Positions 23,242 to 31,672 of a stretch of 64,000 nucleotides of DNA are shown here, in pieces. Every line of letters begins with the position of its first letter. Position 1 is the stretch's first letter. The stretch is from contig NC_002678.2 in NCBI RefSeq assembly GCF_000009625.1, positions 6,666,001-6,730,000 of the forward strand, read 5' to 3'. The stretch is from Mesorhizobium japonicum MAFF 303099. Its GTDB lineage: Bacteria; Pseudomonadota; Alphaproteobacteria; Rhizobiales; Rhizobiaceae. The notes beneath the pieces are model-generated. The model was not told where the DNA came from and searched no databases. It saw only the letters and a program-made list of their open reading frames with translations. The translations under genes were made by a program, and so were the position numbers.

Positions 23242-23913
23242 TCATTCCAAGCCCAGTCGTCCCATCACGGCCCTGGTCAACCGCCCGCAGCGGCGGCCGG
23301 CGAAGGGGAAGGCGTCGAGCAGGACCGGGCCGATCTCGTCGTCCAGCGCCTTGCGCAGCAAGGCACGCGCCCGGTGCAGCCTCGTCTTGACGGTCTCCGG
23401 CCGTACGCCGAGCAGATCGGCGGTTTCCTCCATGCTCAGGCCTTCGATGACGCGGGCCACGAAGACCATGCGGTAGATGTCGGGCAGGCTGTCGGTCGCT
23501 CGTTCGACGAGTGCGAGAATCTGCCGCTGCGCCATCGTCCGCTCCGGGTCGTCGCTGGGGTTGAGGGGAAAGCGGATGACCTGCGCTTCCGGGCTTTCGG
23601 GCATCGCCACGGTGCGGCGCCTCTTGCGCAGGCGGCCGAGCGCTTCGTTGATGACGATGCGTGACAGCCAGGTGGCGAGCGAGGCATCGCCGCGAAATGC
23701 CGCCAGATTGGCGAAAGCGCGGACATAGGCCTCCTGGACGACGTCCTCGGCTTCGGCGTCGTTGCGCAGTATGCCGCGCGCGAGGCGGTAGAGCCGCTGG
23801 TTGTGTGTCTTGATGATCGTGCGGAAGGCGCCCGCGTCGCGTGCGAGCGCCCGGCGGACCAGCCGCATGTCGTAATCCGCAGGATCCGCCGGCGAAACCT
23901 TGGTCGCTTGCAT
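23242..23913 (-). CDS. ECF-family RNA polymerase sigma factor
   Basis: The protein has sigma region 2 (RLYRLARGILRNDAEAEDVV then QEAYVRAFANLAAFRG) and region 4 (DIYRMVFVARVIEGLSMEET, ADLLGVRPETVKTRLHRARA), the usual ECF layout. The frame is open to 23967, but the matching promoter at 23964-23996 would put transcription start near 23957. I therefore prefer ATG 23913 (MQATKVSPADP), which has GAGGA upstream; 23928 is possible. No anti-sigma gene is adjacent; instead the cupredoxin/DUF4142 operon follows, each with the same promoter. Confidence 0.88.
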   Translation of the reverse strand: MQATKVSPADPADYDMRLVRRALARDAGAFRTIIKTHNQRLYRLARGILRNDAEAEDVVQEAYVRAFANLAAFRGDASLATWLSRIVINEALGRLRKRRRTVAMPESPEAQVIRFPLNPSDDPERTMAQRQILALVERATDSLPDIYRMVFVARVIEGLSMEETADLLGVRPETVKTRLHRARALLRKALDDEIGPVLLDAFPFAGRRCGRLTRAVMGRLGLE

Positions 23914-23963
23914 TGCAGGCTTCCTCATGGCGTCCCGATCTCCCAGACAAAGTGTTTCATCCG

Positions 23964-23996
23964 CCAATTGGATGTTCGTGCCGACAAAAGGTTCCC
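23964..23996 (-). promoter_or_regulatory. ECF-type autoregulatory promoter
   Basis: On the minus strand GGGAAC (23996-23991), 16 bases, CATCCAATTGG (23974-23964), matching the promoter of the DUF4142 operon in both blocks and in spacing. It lies directly upstream of the sigma-factor gene and implies positive autoregulation. Confidence 0.65.
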
Positions 23997-24008
23997 GGTC
24001 CGTCCGGC

Positions 24009-24686
24009 TTGGCCGGCATGATACATTTTCAGCAGTGGCTTGCCCGCAATTACCGAAATCCTTGCGGGTGCTTGGAGGGGGATGGGTTGTTGTCCTGCCT
24101 TGCCGTCAGAACGCCAGGTTGCTCCCGCCTAGCTCCTATCGGGGGCCGCGGGCACTTCCGATCTGCCGACAAGCGCGTCGGCCGATTTCGCATTAGACGA
24201 AGCGAAGGTCGAAGCGGCAAACATGCATAGCGCAAGAAATGTTCTCATGATGACCAGCCGGAGTGTCCTTGTGAATGCACCCATCCCTAATGATGAGTGT
24301 TGTTGTCCGGTTCGGACCGCGATGTGGAGATGCAACCTCCTGGCCGTAAGAGGCAAGTCGAGACAAATTTGACCGCTCGAAGCAAGTTCAGCCGATCATT
24401 GCCGCTGACGAACTATTTCTTTGATGCCAGAGCTTTAAAGGAGCGTCAATCGCGGCATCGCGGCAAGATACAGGGCGCTTCGGTTCATGGCGGCTTCGGT
24501 CCAGTGCAATCCGATCAAGGGATTCTCTAATCGATTTTTAGAAAATTGCCGCTCATCAAGTTAAATATTGTTTTGCACAAGGTCGATCTAGTGACATGCT
24601 TGGGTGAGACTGAGGACAGGTGCTGCCGCGCCATCGAGTGCGCGCCAAAGTTGGGGTTAAGGCGCGCGTCATAGACGGAGGCCTTC
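24009..24686. other. Long intergenic region with a possible tiny exported peptide
   Basis: About 680 bases with no firm gene. On the minus strand ATG 24248 opens 39 codons (MRTFLALCMFAASTFASSNA, then KSADALVGRSEV) that look like a signal peptide with almost no mature part. I rate it about 0.25 as a gene. The right half is the upstream region of the acylase gene at 24687 and is AT-richer than its surroundings. Confidence 0.35.
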
Positions 24687-25751
24687 ATGATCTGGAAAAT
24701 GCGCTTGCTGGCCAACTTTAGCATCGCCACCGTCCTCTCCGCAGGCGTGGTGCTGACCCCCGCCGACGCTTGCACACGGGCCGTCTATCTCGGCGCCAAG
24801 GGTGAGGTGATCACGGCGCGGTCGATGGACTGGAAAGTCGATACCGGAACCAATCTCTGGGTGTTTCCACGTGGGATGAAACGGTCCGGCGAAGCCGGCC
24901 TGAACTCGATCCGGTGGACCTCGAAATACGGCAGCGTCATCGCATCCGGATATGACATCTCGACCACGGATGGGATGAACGAGGCCGGGCTCGTGGCCAA
25001 TGTCTTGTGGTTGGTCGAATCGTCCTATCCGAAATACGACGGCAAGACTCCGGGCCTCTCGCTCGCGGCATGGGCGCAGTTCGTCCTCGACAACTACGCC
25101 ACCGTCAAGGAAGCGGTCGACGCGCTGGCAAAACAGCCTTTCACGGTCGTAACCGCCAACGTGCCCGGGGAAGACCGCCTCGCGACATTGCATCTCTCGC
25201 TCTCCGATGCCAGCGGCGACAGTGCGATCATCGAGTACATAGATGGTAAGCAGGTCATTCATCACAGCCGCGACTATCAGGTGATGACCAATTCCCCGAT
25301 TTTCGAGAAGCAACTTGCGCTCAACGAGTACTGGAAGCAGATCGGCGGCACCATCATGTTGCCCGGCACCAATCGCGCATCCGACCGCTTTGCCCGGGCT
25401 TCTTTCTACATCAACGCCATCCCGAAGAGCGAGAAGCCCGACGAGGCTGTCGCAAGCGTCTTCAGCGTGATCCGCAATACGTCGGTGCCATACGGCATCG
25501 CCACGCCGGATCAGCCCAACATCTCATCGACGCGCTGGCGCACCGTCTCGGATCACAAGCGCAAGCTCTATTTCTTTGAATCCGCGCTGACGCCCAACAC
25601 TTTCTGGATGGATCTCAACAAGTTCGATTTTTCGGAAAAGACCGGGAAGGTGTTGATGCTCGATCTCGGCCCGGAACAGACCCACACCTATTCGGGCCTG
25701 GCGAACGACAAGTTCAAGGAAACCAAGCCCTTCAAGTTCCTGGGGCTCTGA
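24687..25751 (+). CDS. Choloylglycine hydrolase / penicillin V acylase family amidase
   Basis: A 354-residue Ntn hydrolase with a signal peptide (about 1-28). Cleavage after ADA exposes the nucleophile at Cys29 (CTRAVYLGAKGEVITARSMDW region; Cys, Arg and Asp conserved). TNSPIFEKQL and the NRASDRFARASF arginine complete the pattern. It hydrolyses a linear amide bond in the periplasm. Gram-negative members are known to cleave penicillin V or N-acyl-homoserine lactones rather than bile salts, so a quorum-signal acylase is a fair guess. GGAGG precedes the ATG. It stands alone. Confidence 0.88.
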   Translation: MIWKMRLLANFSIATVLSAGVVLTPADACTRAVYLGAKGEVITARSMDWKVDTGTNLWVFPRGMKRSGEAGLNSIRWTSKYGSVIASGYDISTTDGMNEAGLVANVLWLVESSYPKYDGKTPGLSLAAWAQFVLDNYATVKEAVDALAKQPFTVVTANVPGEDRLATLHLSLSDASGDSAIIEYIDGKQVIHHSRDYQVMTNSPIFEKQLALNEYWKQIGGTIMLPGTNRASDRFARASFYINAIPKSEKPDEAVASVFSVIRNTSVPYGIATPDQPNISSTRWRTVSDHKRKLYFFESALTPNTFWMDLNKFDFSEKTGKVLMLDLGPEQTHTYSGLANDKFKETKPFKFLGL

Positions 25752-25830
25752 AGTCCGGGCCGTTCAGGATGGCCAGGTAACTGGCTGAGGTGGTGCCTCG
25801 CGAAGCCGATTCGCCGTAGTGGTGGCTGGC

Positions 25831-26916
25831 CTATTCCGCGGCTTTGGCGAAAGTCGTATCCGTCGCCTGGACGCGCGCGGCCGCCGCCAGCAGGTCGGTC
25901 TGGGTGATCAGGCCGAGAATGTGCCGTTCGCCATCGACGATGACCACGGCGTGGCTGCGGCCGTCGGTCAGTACCGGAAGCAGGCTCATCGCCGGGGTCT
26001 CGGGCGAAGCGGTGCCGGCCTTCGACATCACGCCCTTCACCGTATCGGGCGCCTTCGTCAGCTCGCGCAGGCCGACGGCGCCAACCAGCCTTGCTTCGGC
26101 GTCGACCACCGGCAAGGTGCGGATGTTGTGATCGAGCAGTTGCTGGCGCGCCTCGTCGGCGGTGGCCTGCTCGCGCACCGAAACCACGTCGCGGGACATG
26201 ATGTCCCGGCAAAGCAGCGTCCGCTGCGAGCGCACCATGGCCTGCAGCTCGACTTGCCTCAGCAGCCGTTCGAGGTCGTTGCGGTCGATGTCGAAGGTTT
26301 CGTCGAGCGTGGTCAGCGCCGCGTCGATATCCTCGGGCCGGAAGCCGACGCGCTGCTGCGACGGCGGATCGGCGGTCCCATGGCTGTTGGCTGGGGGTGC
26401 GGCGACATGCGGATAGTTGCGCCGCGCCAGCCTGTGGAAAAGGAAGCCGAGCGTGACCAGGATGATCGAATTCAGGGCCACCGGCACGAACGGAAACAGG
26501 AAGCCGGCGCTGACCACGGCCGGTCCGCCGAGCACCGCCGTCAGCGCTGCCGCGCCGCCCGGCGGATGCAGGCAGCGCGTGAACGACATGGCCGCGATGG
26601 CGAGCGCCACAGCGAGGCCCGAGGCCATGACCGGATCATGGACGAAATGCCCCACCGTCACGCCCACCAGCGCCGATATGGAGTTGCCGCCGATGATCGA
26701 CCAGGGCTGCGCCAACGGGCTCGCGGGCACAGCGAACAGAAGTACGGCCGAGGCGCCCATCGGCGCTACCAGCAGGGCCACATGCGGACCGCCGCCCATC
26801 GCCAGCCCGCTGATCACGCCGGTCAGCGCGATGCCGATCGTGGCGCCGATGCAGGCAAACAGCCGTTCTCGCAGCGTCGCACCGGCGAGGATGGGGACAA
26901 AAAGACGAAAGGCCAT
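25831..26916 (-). CDS. HPP-family membrane protein with CBS domain pair
   Basis: The N-terminal half (about 1-165) is the HPP domain: several membrane helices around CLHPPGGAAALTAVLGG, the signature HPP motif. A linker leads to two CBS domains at about 235-350 (LCRDIMSRDVVSVREQATAD, IRTLPVVDAEARLVGAVGLR; GVMSKAGTASPETPAMSLLP, VVIVDGERHILGLITQTDLL). HPP proteins are integral membrane proteins, some linked to nitrite transport; CBS pairs bind adenyl nucleotides. The combination suggests transport gated by energy state. Confidence 0.88.
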   Translation of the reverse strand: MAFRLFVPILAGATLRERLFACIGATIGIALTGVISGLAMGGGPHVALLVAPMGASAVLLFAVPASPLAQPWSIIGGNSISALVGVTVGHFVHDPVMASGLAVALAIAAMSFTRCLHPPGGAAALTAVLGGPAVVSAGFLFPFVPVALNSIILVTLGFLFHRLARRNYPHVAAPPANSHGTADPPSQQRVGFRPEDIDAALTTLDETFDIDRNDLERLLRQVELQAMVRSQRTLLCRDIMSRDVVSVREQATADEARQQLLDHNIRTLPVVDAEARLVGAVGLRELTKAPDTVKGVMSKAGTASPETPAMSLLPVLTDGRSHAVVIVDGERHILGLITQTDLLAAAARVQATDTTFAKAAE

Positions 26917-27141
26917 GGCAAGCTTTGTGACAAATGGATTGGTTGGGATCCGGTACAGCGGGCAATGCAGCCGAACCCGTGGATTTGAAAGTCAAACAAA
27001 TCCGCAAAGTCGCGGCCTGGCAGAATAATATTGCGCGACGCCCAGCAATGGGATGCCGCGAGCGGCTCGCGCTTTGTCATCAGCGCCAAGGCCTGGCGGA
27101 CGTTTGCCGATTCTGCCCGGCAGTCAGTTCGTGCGCACTGG

Positions 27142-28323
27142 TTAGGCCGTCGCCGCCGCCAGACCACCCAAAATGTCGGCTTTCAGGTCGTCGACATCCT
27201 CGAGGCCGATCTGCAGGCGGATCAACGGGCCTTCATAGGGGCCTTTTGCAACGACGCGGTCGCCGAGCCAGACCGGCACCGCAAGGCTCTCATAGCCGCC
27301 CCAGGAATAGCCGAGGCCGAATATCCTGAGCGCGTCGAGGAAAGCGTGCTGCTCTTTCTGGCCGCCGCCGGCAAGCACGATGGAAAAGATGCCGCTCGAA
27401 CCGCAAAAGTCGCGCTTCCACAGATCGTGGTCAGGGTGGCTGGGAAGGGCAGGGTGGAGCACCCGCGCCACGCCCTTCTGGCCTTCGAGCCACGACGCGA
27501 TGGCCAGCGCGCTACGCTGGTGATGCTCCAGGCGCACGCCCATGGTGCGCAGGCCGCGCAGCACCTGGTAGACATCGTCGGGACCCGCGCAGCAGCCGAG
27601 CGTGCAGAAGCTCTCATAGAGCTGCTCCCAGTGGCTCTCATTGGCCGAGACCGTGCCAAGCAGCACGTCGGAATGGCCTGCCGGGTATTTCGTCGCCGCG
27701 TGGATGGAGATGTCGACGCCGTGGTCGAGCGGCCGGAAATAGAGCGGCGTCGCCCAGGTGTTGTCCATCATCACGATAGCGCCGGCCGTATGCGCCACCT
27801 TGGCGATCGCCGGGATGTCTTGCACCTCGAACGTATTGGAGGCCGGCGATTCCGTGAACACGACCTTGGTGTTGGGCTTGATCAAGGCGGCGATGCCAGC
27901 GCCGATATGCGGATCATAGTACTCAACCTCGACGCCGAGCCGCTTCAGGATCGTGTCGGCGAAATTACGGGTCGGATGGTAGACACTGTCGACGATCAGC
28001 AGGTGATCGCCGGCCGATACGAAGGCGAGCAGCGGAATGGTCACCGCCGCAAGACCCGACGGCACCGCGATCGTGCCGGCGGATCCCTCCAGCGCGTCGA
28101 TGGCCTGGGCAAGGGCGTCCGTGGTCGGCGTGCCGCGCGTGCCGTAGGTGTATTTCTGGCTGCGGCCCGCCATTGCGGCGGCATTGCGGTACAGCACGGT
28201 CGAGGCGTGCACGACAGGTGGATTGACGAAGCCGAAATAGTCGTGCGGGTTGTTGCCCGAATGGGCCAACCGCGTGTTGATACCCATTTTGCCGGAACCC
28301 TTCTCGTTGCCGTCCTTAGCCAT
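27142..28323 (-). CDS. metC: Cystathionine beta-lyase (PLP-dependent, Cys/Met metabolism)
   Basis: A 393-residue Cys/Met metabolism PLP enzyme. SIHAATKYPAGHSD carries the lysine that binds pyridoxal phosphate; KYTYGTRGTPTTDALAQAID, VVFTESPASNTFEVQDIPAI and the C-terminal SWGGYESLAVP match the MetC branch. It cleaves cystathionine to homocysteine, pyruvate and ammonia. ATG 28323 (MAKDGNEKGSGKMGINTRLA) is preferred; the frame is open to 28554 but that part is not enzyme-like. A related lyase activity cannot be excluded. Confidence 0.88.
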   Translation of the reverse strand: MAKDGNEKGSGKMGINTRLAHSGNNPHDYFGFVNPPVVHASTVLYRNAAAMAGRSQKYTYGTRGTPTTDALAQAIDALEGSAGTIAVPSGLAAVTIPLLAFVSAGDHLLIVDSVYHPTRNFADTILKRLGVEVEYYDPHIGAGIAALIKPNTKVVFTESPASNTFEVQDIPAIAKVAHTAGAIVMMDNTWATPLYFRPLDHGVDISIHAATKYPAGHSDVLLGTVSANESHWEQLYESFCTLGCCAGPDDVYQVLRGLRTMGVRLEHHQRSALAIASWLEGQKGVARVLHPALPSHPDHDLWKRDFCGSSGIFSIVLAGGGQKEQHAFLDALRIFGLGYSWGGYESLAVPVWLGDRVVAKGPYEGPLIRLQIGLEDVDDLKADILGGLAAATA

Positions 28324-28678
28324 TCTTCGTCTTTGCCTTGTTTGAGAAGGCGCTAGCCATAGTGCGGCGTCATGGACCGCGCAACAGCCCACCATCCGCC
28401 AGGGATAGACTTCGAATATGCCAATTCTCCGGCTGAACAGCATAGCGGCAGGGTCCTGAATCGGGCCGACCAAGGTGTGCGGCGGTGATTGTCGGCGAAG
28501 CCGATCGTCCCCCGGCCAACCTATTGTAGGCGGCTGGGAAAGATATATAATCAACTTCTAAAATATTAATCGCCGGATTGCCTCGATCAGATGCTGCCGG
28601 ACGGTTTTTGACCGGTTACCTCCTGATCCCCCCGGTCCGGGTATCGCGCTCACAGAGCGCGGCAAGGGGAGGAACGCC
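28324..28678. other. Divergent promoter region
   Basis: The 355 bases between the metC-type gene and DUF1326 contain no supportable gene. An AT-rich block (about 28540-28570) is followed by a G-rich segment and the strong ribosome binding site GGGGAGGA of the DUF1326 gene. I looked for a SAM-type riboswitch ahead of metC and saw none. Confidence 0.4.
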
Positions 28679-29314
28679 ATGGCCAACGTCAAATGGACAA
28701 TGAAGGCGCGCGAATTCGTCAACTGCAATTGCGCCTACGGCTGCCCATGCCAGTTCAACGCCATGCCCACACACGGCTTCTGTCAGGCGGTTACCGGCAT
28801 CGAAATCGAGAGCGGCCATCACGGCGCCACCAAACTCGATGGATTGCGGCTCGTCGGGATTTTCCGCTGGCCCGGCGCCATCCATCAGGGCGGCGGCGAA
28901 GCAGCGGTGGTTGTCGACGAGAGGGCGAGCGAGGCCCAGCGTGAAGCGCTGCTTCGCATCCTGGGCGGACAGGACACCAAGCCAGGCGCGACAATATTCG
29001 AGGTCTTCTCGACCACGCTGGAGAAATTCCATGACCCGATCTTTGCCCCGATCGAGTTCGAGGTCGACGTCGACGCGCGAACCGGACGGCTGCACGTCGA
29101 GGGCGTAGCCGACGGTCATGGCGAGCCGATCAAGAATCCGGTCACCGGCGCGGAGCATCGGGCACGCATCGACCTGCCGCACGGCTTCGAATACGCAATG
29201 GCCGAGATCGGGCGCGGCTGGACCAAGGCGACAGGCCCGATCAAGTTCGAGGTGGCCGATACACACAGTCATTTTGCCAATCTGCATCTCACGCAGAGCG
29301 GCGTCGTCCATTGA
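28679..29314 (+). CDS. DUF1326 protein
   Basis: The 211-residue protein fits DUF1326: NCNCAYGCPCQFNAMPTHGF near the N-terminus holds the conserved CxCxxxCPC-type cysteines, followed by GIEIESGHHGATKLDGLRLV and GATIFEVFSTTLEKFHDPIF. The role is unknown; the cysteines suggest metal binding. It is followed nine bases later by a DUF2182 membrane protein. The two families are often neighbours, so a joint function is likely. Confidence 0.9.
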   Translation: MANVKWTMKAREFVNCNCAYGCPCQFNAMPTHGFCQAVTGIEIESGHHGATKLDGLRLVGIFRWPGAIHQGGGEAAVVVDERASEAQREALLRILGGQDTKPGATIFEVFSTTLEKFHDPIFAPIEFEVDVDARTGRLHVEGVADGHGEPIKNPVTGAEHRARIDLPHGFEYAMAEIGRGWTKATGPIKFEVADTHSHFANLHLTQSGVVH

Positions 29315-29323
29315 GCTGATCCA

Positions 29324-30199
29324 ATGGGCGACACGGCGCTAGAGGCGGTGCTGCGGCGCGACCGCGCGGTCGTGATGGCCGCGCTCGTCGTGATTGCGGT
29401 GCTCGCCTGGGCCTATACGCTGTGGCTCGCCATCGACATGGCCATGCCCGCGTCCCCGATGCCGGCTGGAGCGAGCGGCGATATCGCCGCAATGGACATG
29501 TCGAACATGGACATGGGTGGCATGGATATGGCTGGCATGGATGTCGGCGCCGCGGTGGCGCCCGGCTTCCGGGCCTGGGCACCCGCCGATTTCGCTTTCA
29601 TCTTCACCATGTGGGCGGTGATGATGGTCGGCATGATGACGCCTTCGGTCGCGCCGCTGCTGCTGCTCTACGCCGGCATCGGCCGCAGGGCGCAGGCGGA
29701 TGGCCGCCCCATCGCTTCGACCGGATGGTTTTTTACCGGCTGTCTCACGGTCTGGATCGTCTTCAGTATCGCCGCGACCGGCGCGCAATGGCTGCTCGGG
29801 CGCCTGGCCCTGCTCAACCCCTCGATGGCGACCGACAGCACGATCCTCGGTGGCCTCGTCCTGATCGCCGCCGGCCTCTATCAATGGACGCCGGTCAAGG
29901 GCGTCTGCTTGCGCCAATGTCAGGGGCCGATCGGGTTCTTGATGAGCCATGGCGGGTTCCGTTCCGCGCCGCTCGGCGCGATTCGGCTAGGCGTCGATCA
30001 CGGCCTCTATTGTCTGGGCTGCTGCTGGGCGCTGATGGCTTTGCTGTTCGTCGGCGGCGTCATGAACATCCTGTGGATCGCCGGTATCGCCATCCTCGTT
30101 CTCCTGGAAAAGACGGCCACGAGCGGGCCGTTGATCTCGCGCATTTCCGGCGCGCTGATGGTGGCGGCCGGCGCGTGGTTGATGTCTCGTGCGCTTTGA
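29324..30199 (+). CDS. DUF2182 integral membrane protein, possible metal-binding
   Basis: The 291-residue protein has about six membrane segments and the DUF2182 signature: MWAVMMVGMMTPSVAPLLLL, GLYQWTPVKGVCLRQCQGPI and LGVDHGLYCLGCCWALMALL. A loop after the first helix is a Met/Asp repeat (MDMSNMDMGGMDMAGMDVG), which resembles copper-binding Met motifs. It is coupled to DUF1326. Binding or delivery of a copper-like metal across the inner membrane is a reasonable inference, not shown. Confidence 0.88.
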   Translation: MGDTALEAVLRRDRAVVMAALVVIAVLAWAYTLWLAIDMAMPASPMPAGASGDIAAMDMSNMDMGGMDMAGMDVGAAVAPGFRAWAPADFAFIFTMWAVMMVGMMTPSVAPLLLLYAGIGRRAQADGRPIASTGWFFTGCLTVWIVFSIAATGAQWLLGRLALLNPSMATDSTILGGLVLIAAGLYQWTPVKGVCLRQCQGPIGFLMSHGGFRSAPLGAIRLGVDHGLYCLGCCWALMALLFVGGVMNILWIAGIAILVLLEKTATSGPLISRISGALMVAAGAWLMSRAL

Positions 30200-30581
30200 C
30201 AGGGCAGGTCCGATGACAGTCTTCAGACGTGTCAATTCATCCGGTATCCAGATCAGGGACGCCAAGCTTGTGCCAGGGATGGATTTCGTCGCCGGCCCGC
30301 ATTTGCCTCGAATGCGCTTTGCCGACTTTATTCGCGCCGTGACTAAATTGCAGGCGCGTTTGTCTGCAATTCGGGCATTTCAGGCAATCGATTTTCAAAG
30401 ACGTTCGGATTCGGTCATTTCCCTTGACCTCACAGGAATTATCGCCTTCGATGCTGTTCGTGAATGGGAGGCGGCGCGTCGGTTACGATGCGGGATTCCG
30501 GGAATGGGCTGGAATGGGAGCTGCGTTCACACGGGAAAAAGATCAGGTTTTGCCTGAAGAACAGAAAAGGGTCTGTGGGTC
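30200..30581. other. Upstream region of aapJ
   Basis: About 380 bases with no convincing gene. A frame from 30189 to 30557 is open, but it overlaps the DUF2182 end and has no recognisable content. The region must hold the aap operon promoter. Confidence 0.4.
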
Positions 30582-31610
30582 ATGAAACATATTGCTATCG
30601 GCATCCTTGGCGCCGCTACGCTCGGGTTTATGGCGTCGGCCGCGTCGGCGACGACGCTCGACACCGTCAAGGCGAAGGGCTTCATCCAGTGCGGTGTCTC
30701 GACGGGTCTGGCCGGCTTCTCGGCGCCGGACGACAAGGGCGACTGGCAGGGCATCGACGCGGATTTCTGCCGCGCTGTCGCGGCCGCCGTCTTCGGTGAC
30801 GGCACCAAGGTCAAGTTCACGCCGCTCAGCGCCAAGGAGCGTTTCACCGCGCTGCAGTCCGGCGAGGTCGACATCCTGTCGCGCAACACCACCTGGACGA
30901 TCAATCGCGACACGGCACTTGGCCTGAATTTCGTCGGCACGACCTACTATGACGGCCAGGGCTTCATGATCAACGCTAAGAAGCTGCCGGGCGTCAATTC
31001 GGCGCTCCAGCTCTCGGGCGCGGCCGTCTGCGTGCAGAGCGGCACCACCACCGAGCTCAACCTCGCCGACTACTTCAAGGCGAACAAGATGGAGTACAAT
31101 CCGGTCGTCTTCGAGAAGCTCGAAGAGGTCAACGCCGCCTATGACGCCGGCCGCTGCGACGTTTACACCACCGACCAGTCGGGCCTCTACGGCATCCGCC
31201 TGACGCTGGGCTCGCCGGCCGATCACGTCGTGCTGCCGGAAATCATCTCCAAGGAGCCGCTCGGACCGGCGGTGCGCCAGGGCGACGACCAGTGGTACCA
31301 CATCGTCAAGTGGACCTATTTCGCGCTGCTTGACGCCGAGGAACTCGGCATCACCAAGGCCAATGTCGATGAGATGAAGAACTCGGCCAGCCCGGAGATC
31401 AAGCGCGTTCTCGGCCAGGAAGCCGACACCAAGATCGGCGCCGATCTCGGCGTCTCCAATGACTGGGTCGTCAATATCGTCAAGGCCGTCGGCAACTACG
31501 GTGAAATGTTCGATCGCAACGTCGGCTCGGGCAGCCCGCTCAAGATCGCGCGCGGCATCAACGCGCTGTGGACCAAGGGCGGCCTGCAATACGCTCCGCC
31601 GATCCGCTGA
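30582..31610 (+). CDS. aapJ: General L-amino-acid ABC transporter, substrate-binding protein
   Basis: A 342-residue periplasmic binding protein with signal peptide MKHIAIGILGAATLGFMASA and the family-3 solute-binding fold: GFIQCGVSTGLAGFSAPDDK, WQGIDADFCRAVAAAVFGD, LSRNTTWTINRDTALGLNF. Length and the WTINRD region match AapJ of Rhizobium. It captures a broad range of L-amino acids for AapQMP. It is first in the operon and is followed by a strong palindrome that may protect the mRNA end and set its higher expression. Confidence 0.93.
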   Translation: MKHIAIGILGAATLGFMASAASATTLDTVKAKGFIQCGVSTGLAGFSAPDDKGDWQGIDADFCRAVAAAVFGDGTKVKFTPLSAKERFTALQSGEVDILSRNTTWTINRDTALGLNFVGTTYYDGQGFMINAKKLPGVNSALQLSGAAVCVQSGTTTELNLADYFKANKMEYNPVVFEKLEEVNAAYDAGRCDVYTTDQSGLYGIRLTLGSPADHVVLPEIISKEPLGPAVRQGDDQWYHIVKWTYFALLDAEELGITKANVDEMKNSASPEIKRVLGQEADTKIGADLGVSNDWVVNIVKAVGNYGEMFDRNVGSGSPLKIARGINALWTKGGLQYAPPIR

Positions 31611-31622
31611 CCGAAATGTGAT

Positions 31623-31648
31623 CCGGAAGGCAGATATCTGCCTTCCGG
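31623..31648 (+). terminator. Intra-operon hairpin between aapJ and aapQ
   Basis: A perfect 26-base palindrome, CCGGAAGGCAGAT and its complement, begins 13 bases after the aapJ stop and is followed by TTTCTCTTTT. It can act as a partial terminator and as a 3' stabiliser of aapJ mRNA, as is usual after binding-protein genes. Confidence 0.8.
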
Positions 31649-31672
31649 TTTCTCTTTTCAGGGGACGGGCAC

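Noticed and set aside
25819..26988. Open frame antisense to the HPP-CBS gene
   Set aside because: The HPP signature and two CBS domains on the minus strand account for the region.
28324..28678. SAM-type riboswitch ahead of the metC-type gene
   Set aside because: No arrangement of conserved stems and loops could be recognised in this gap.
30189..30557. 122-codon open frame before aapJ
   Set aside because: It overlaps the DUF2182 end, has no ribosome binding site and no recognisable sequence. More likely leader sequence.
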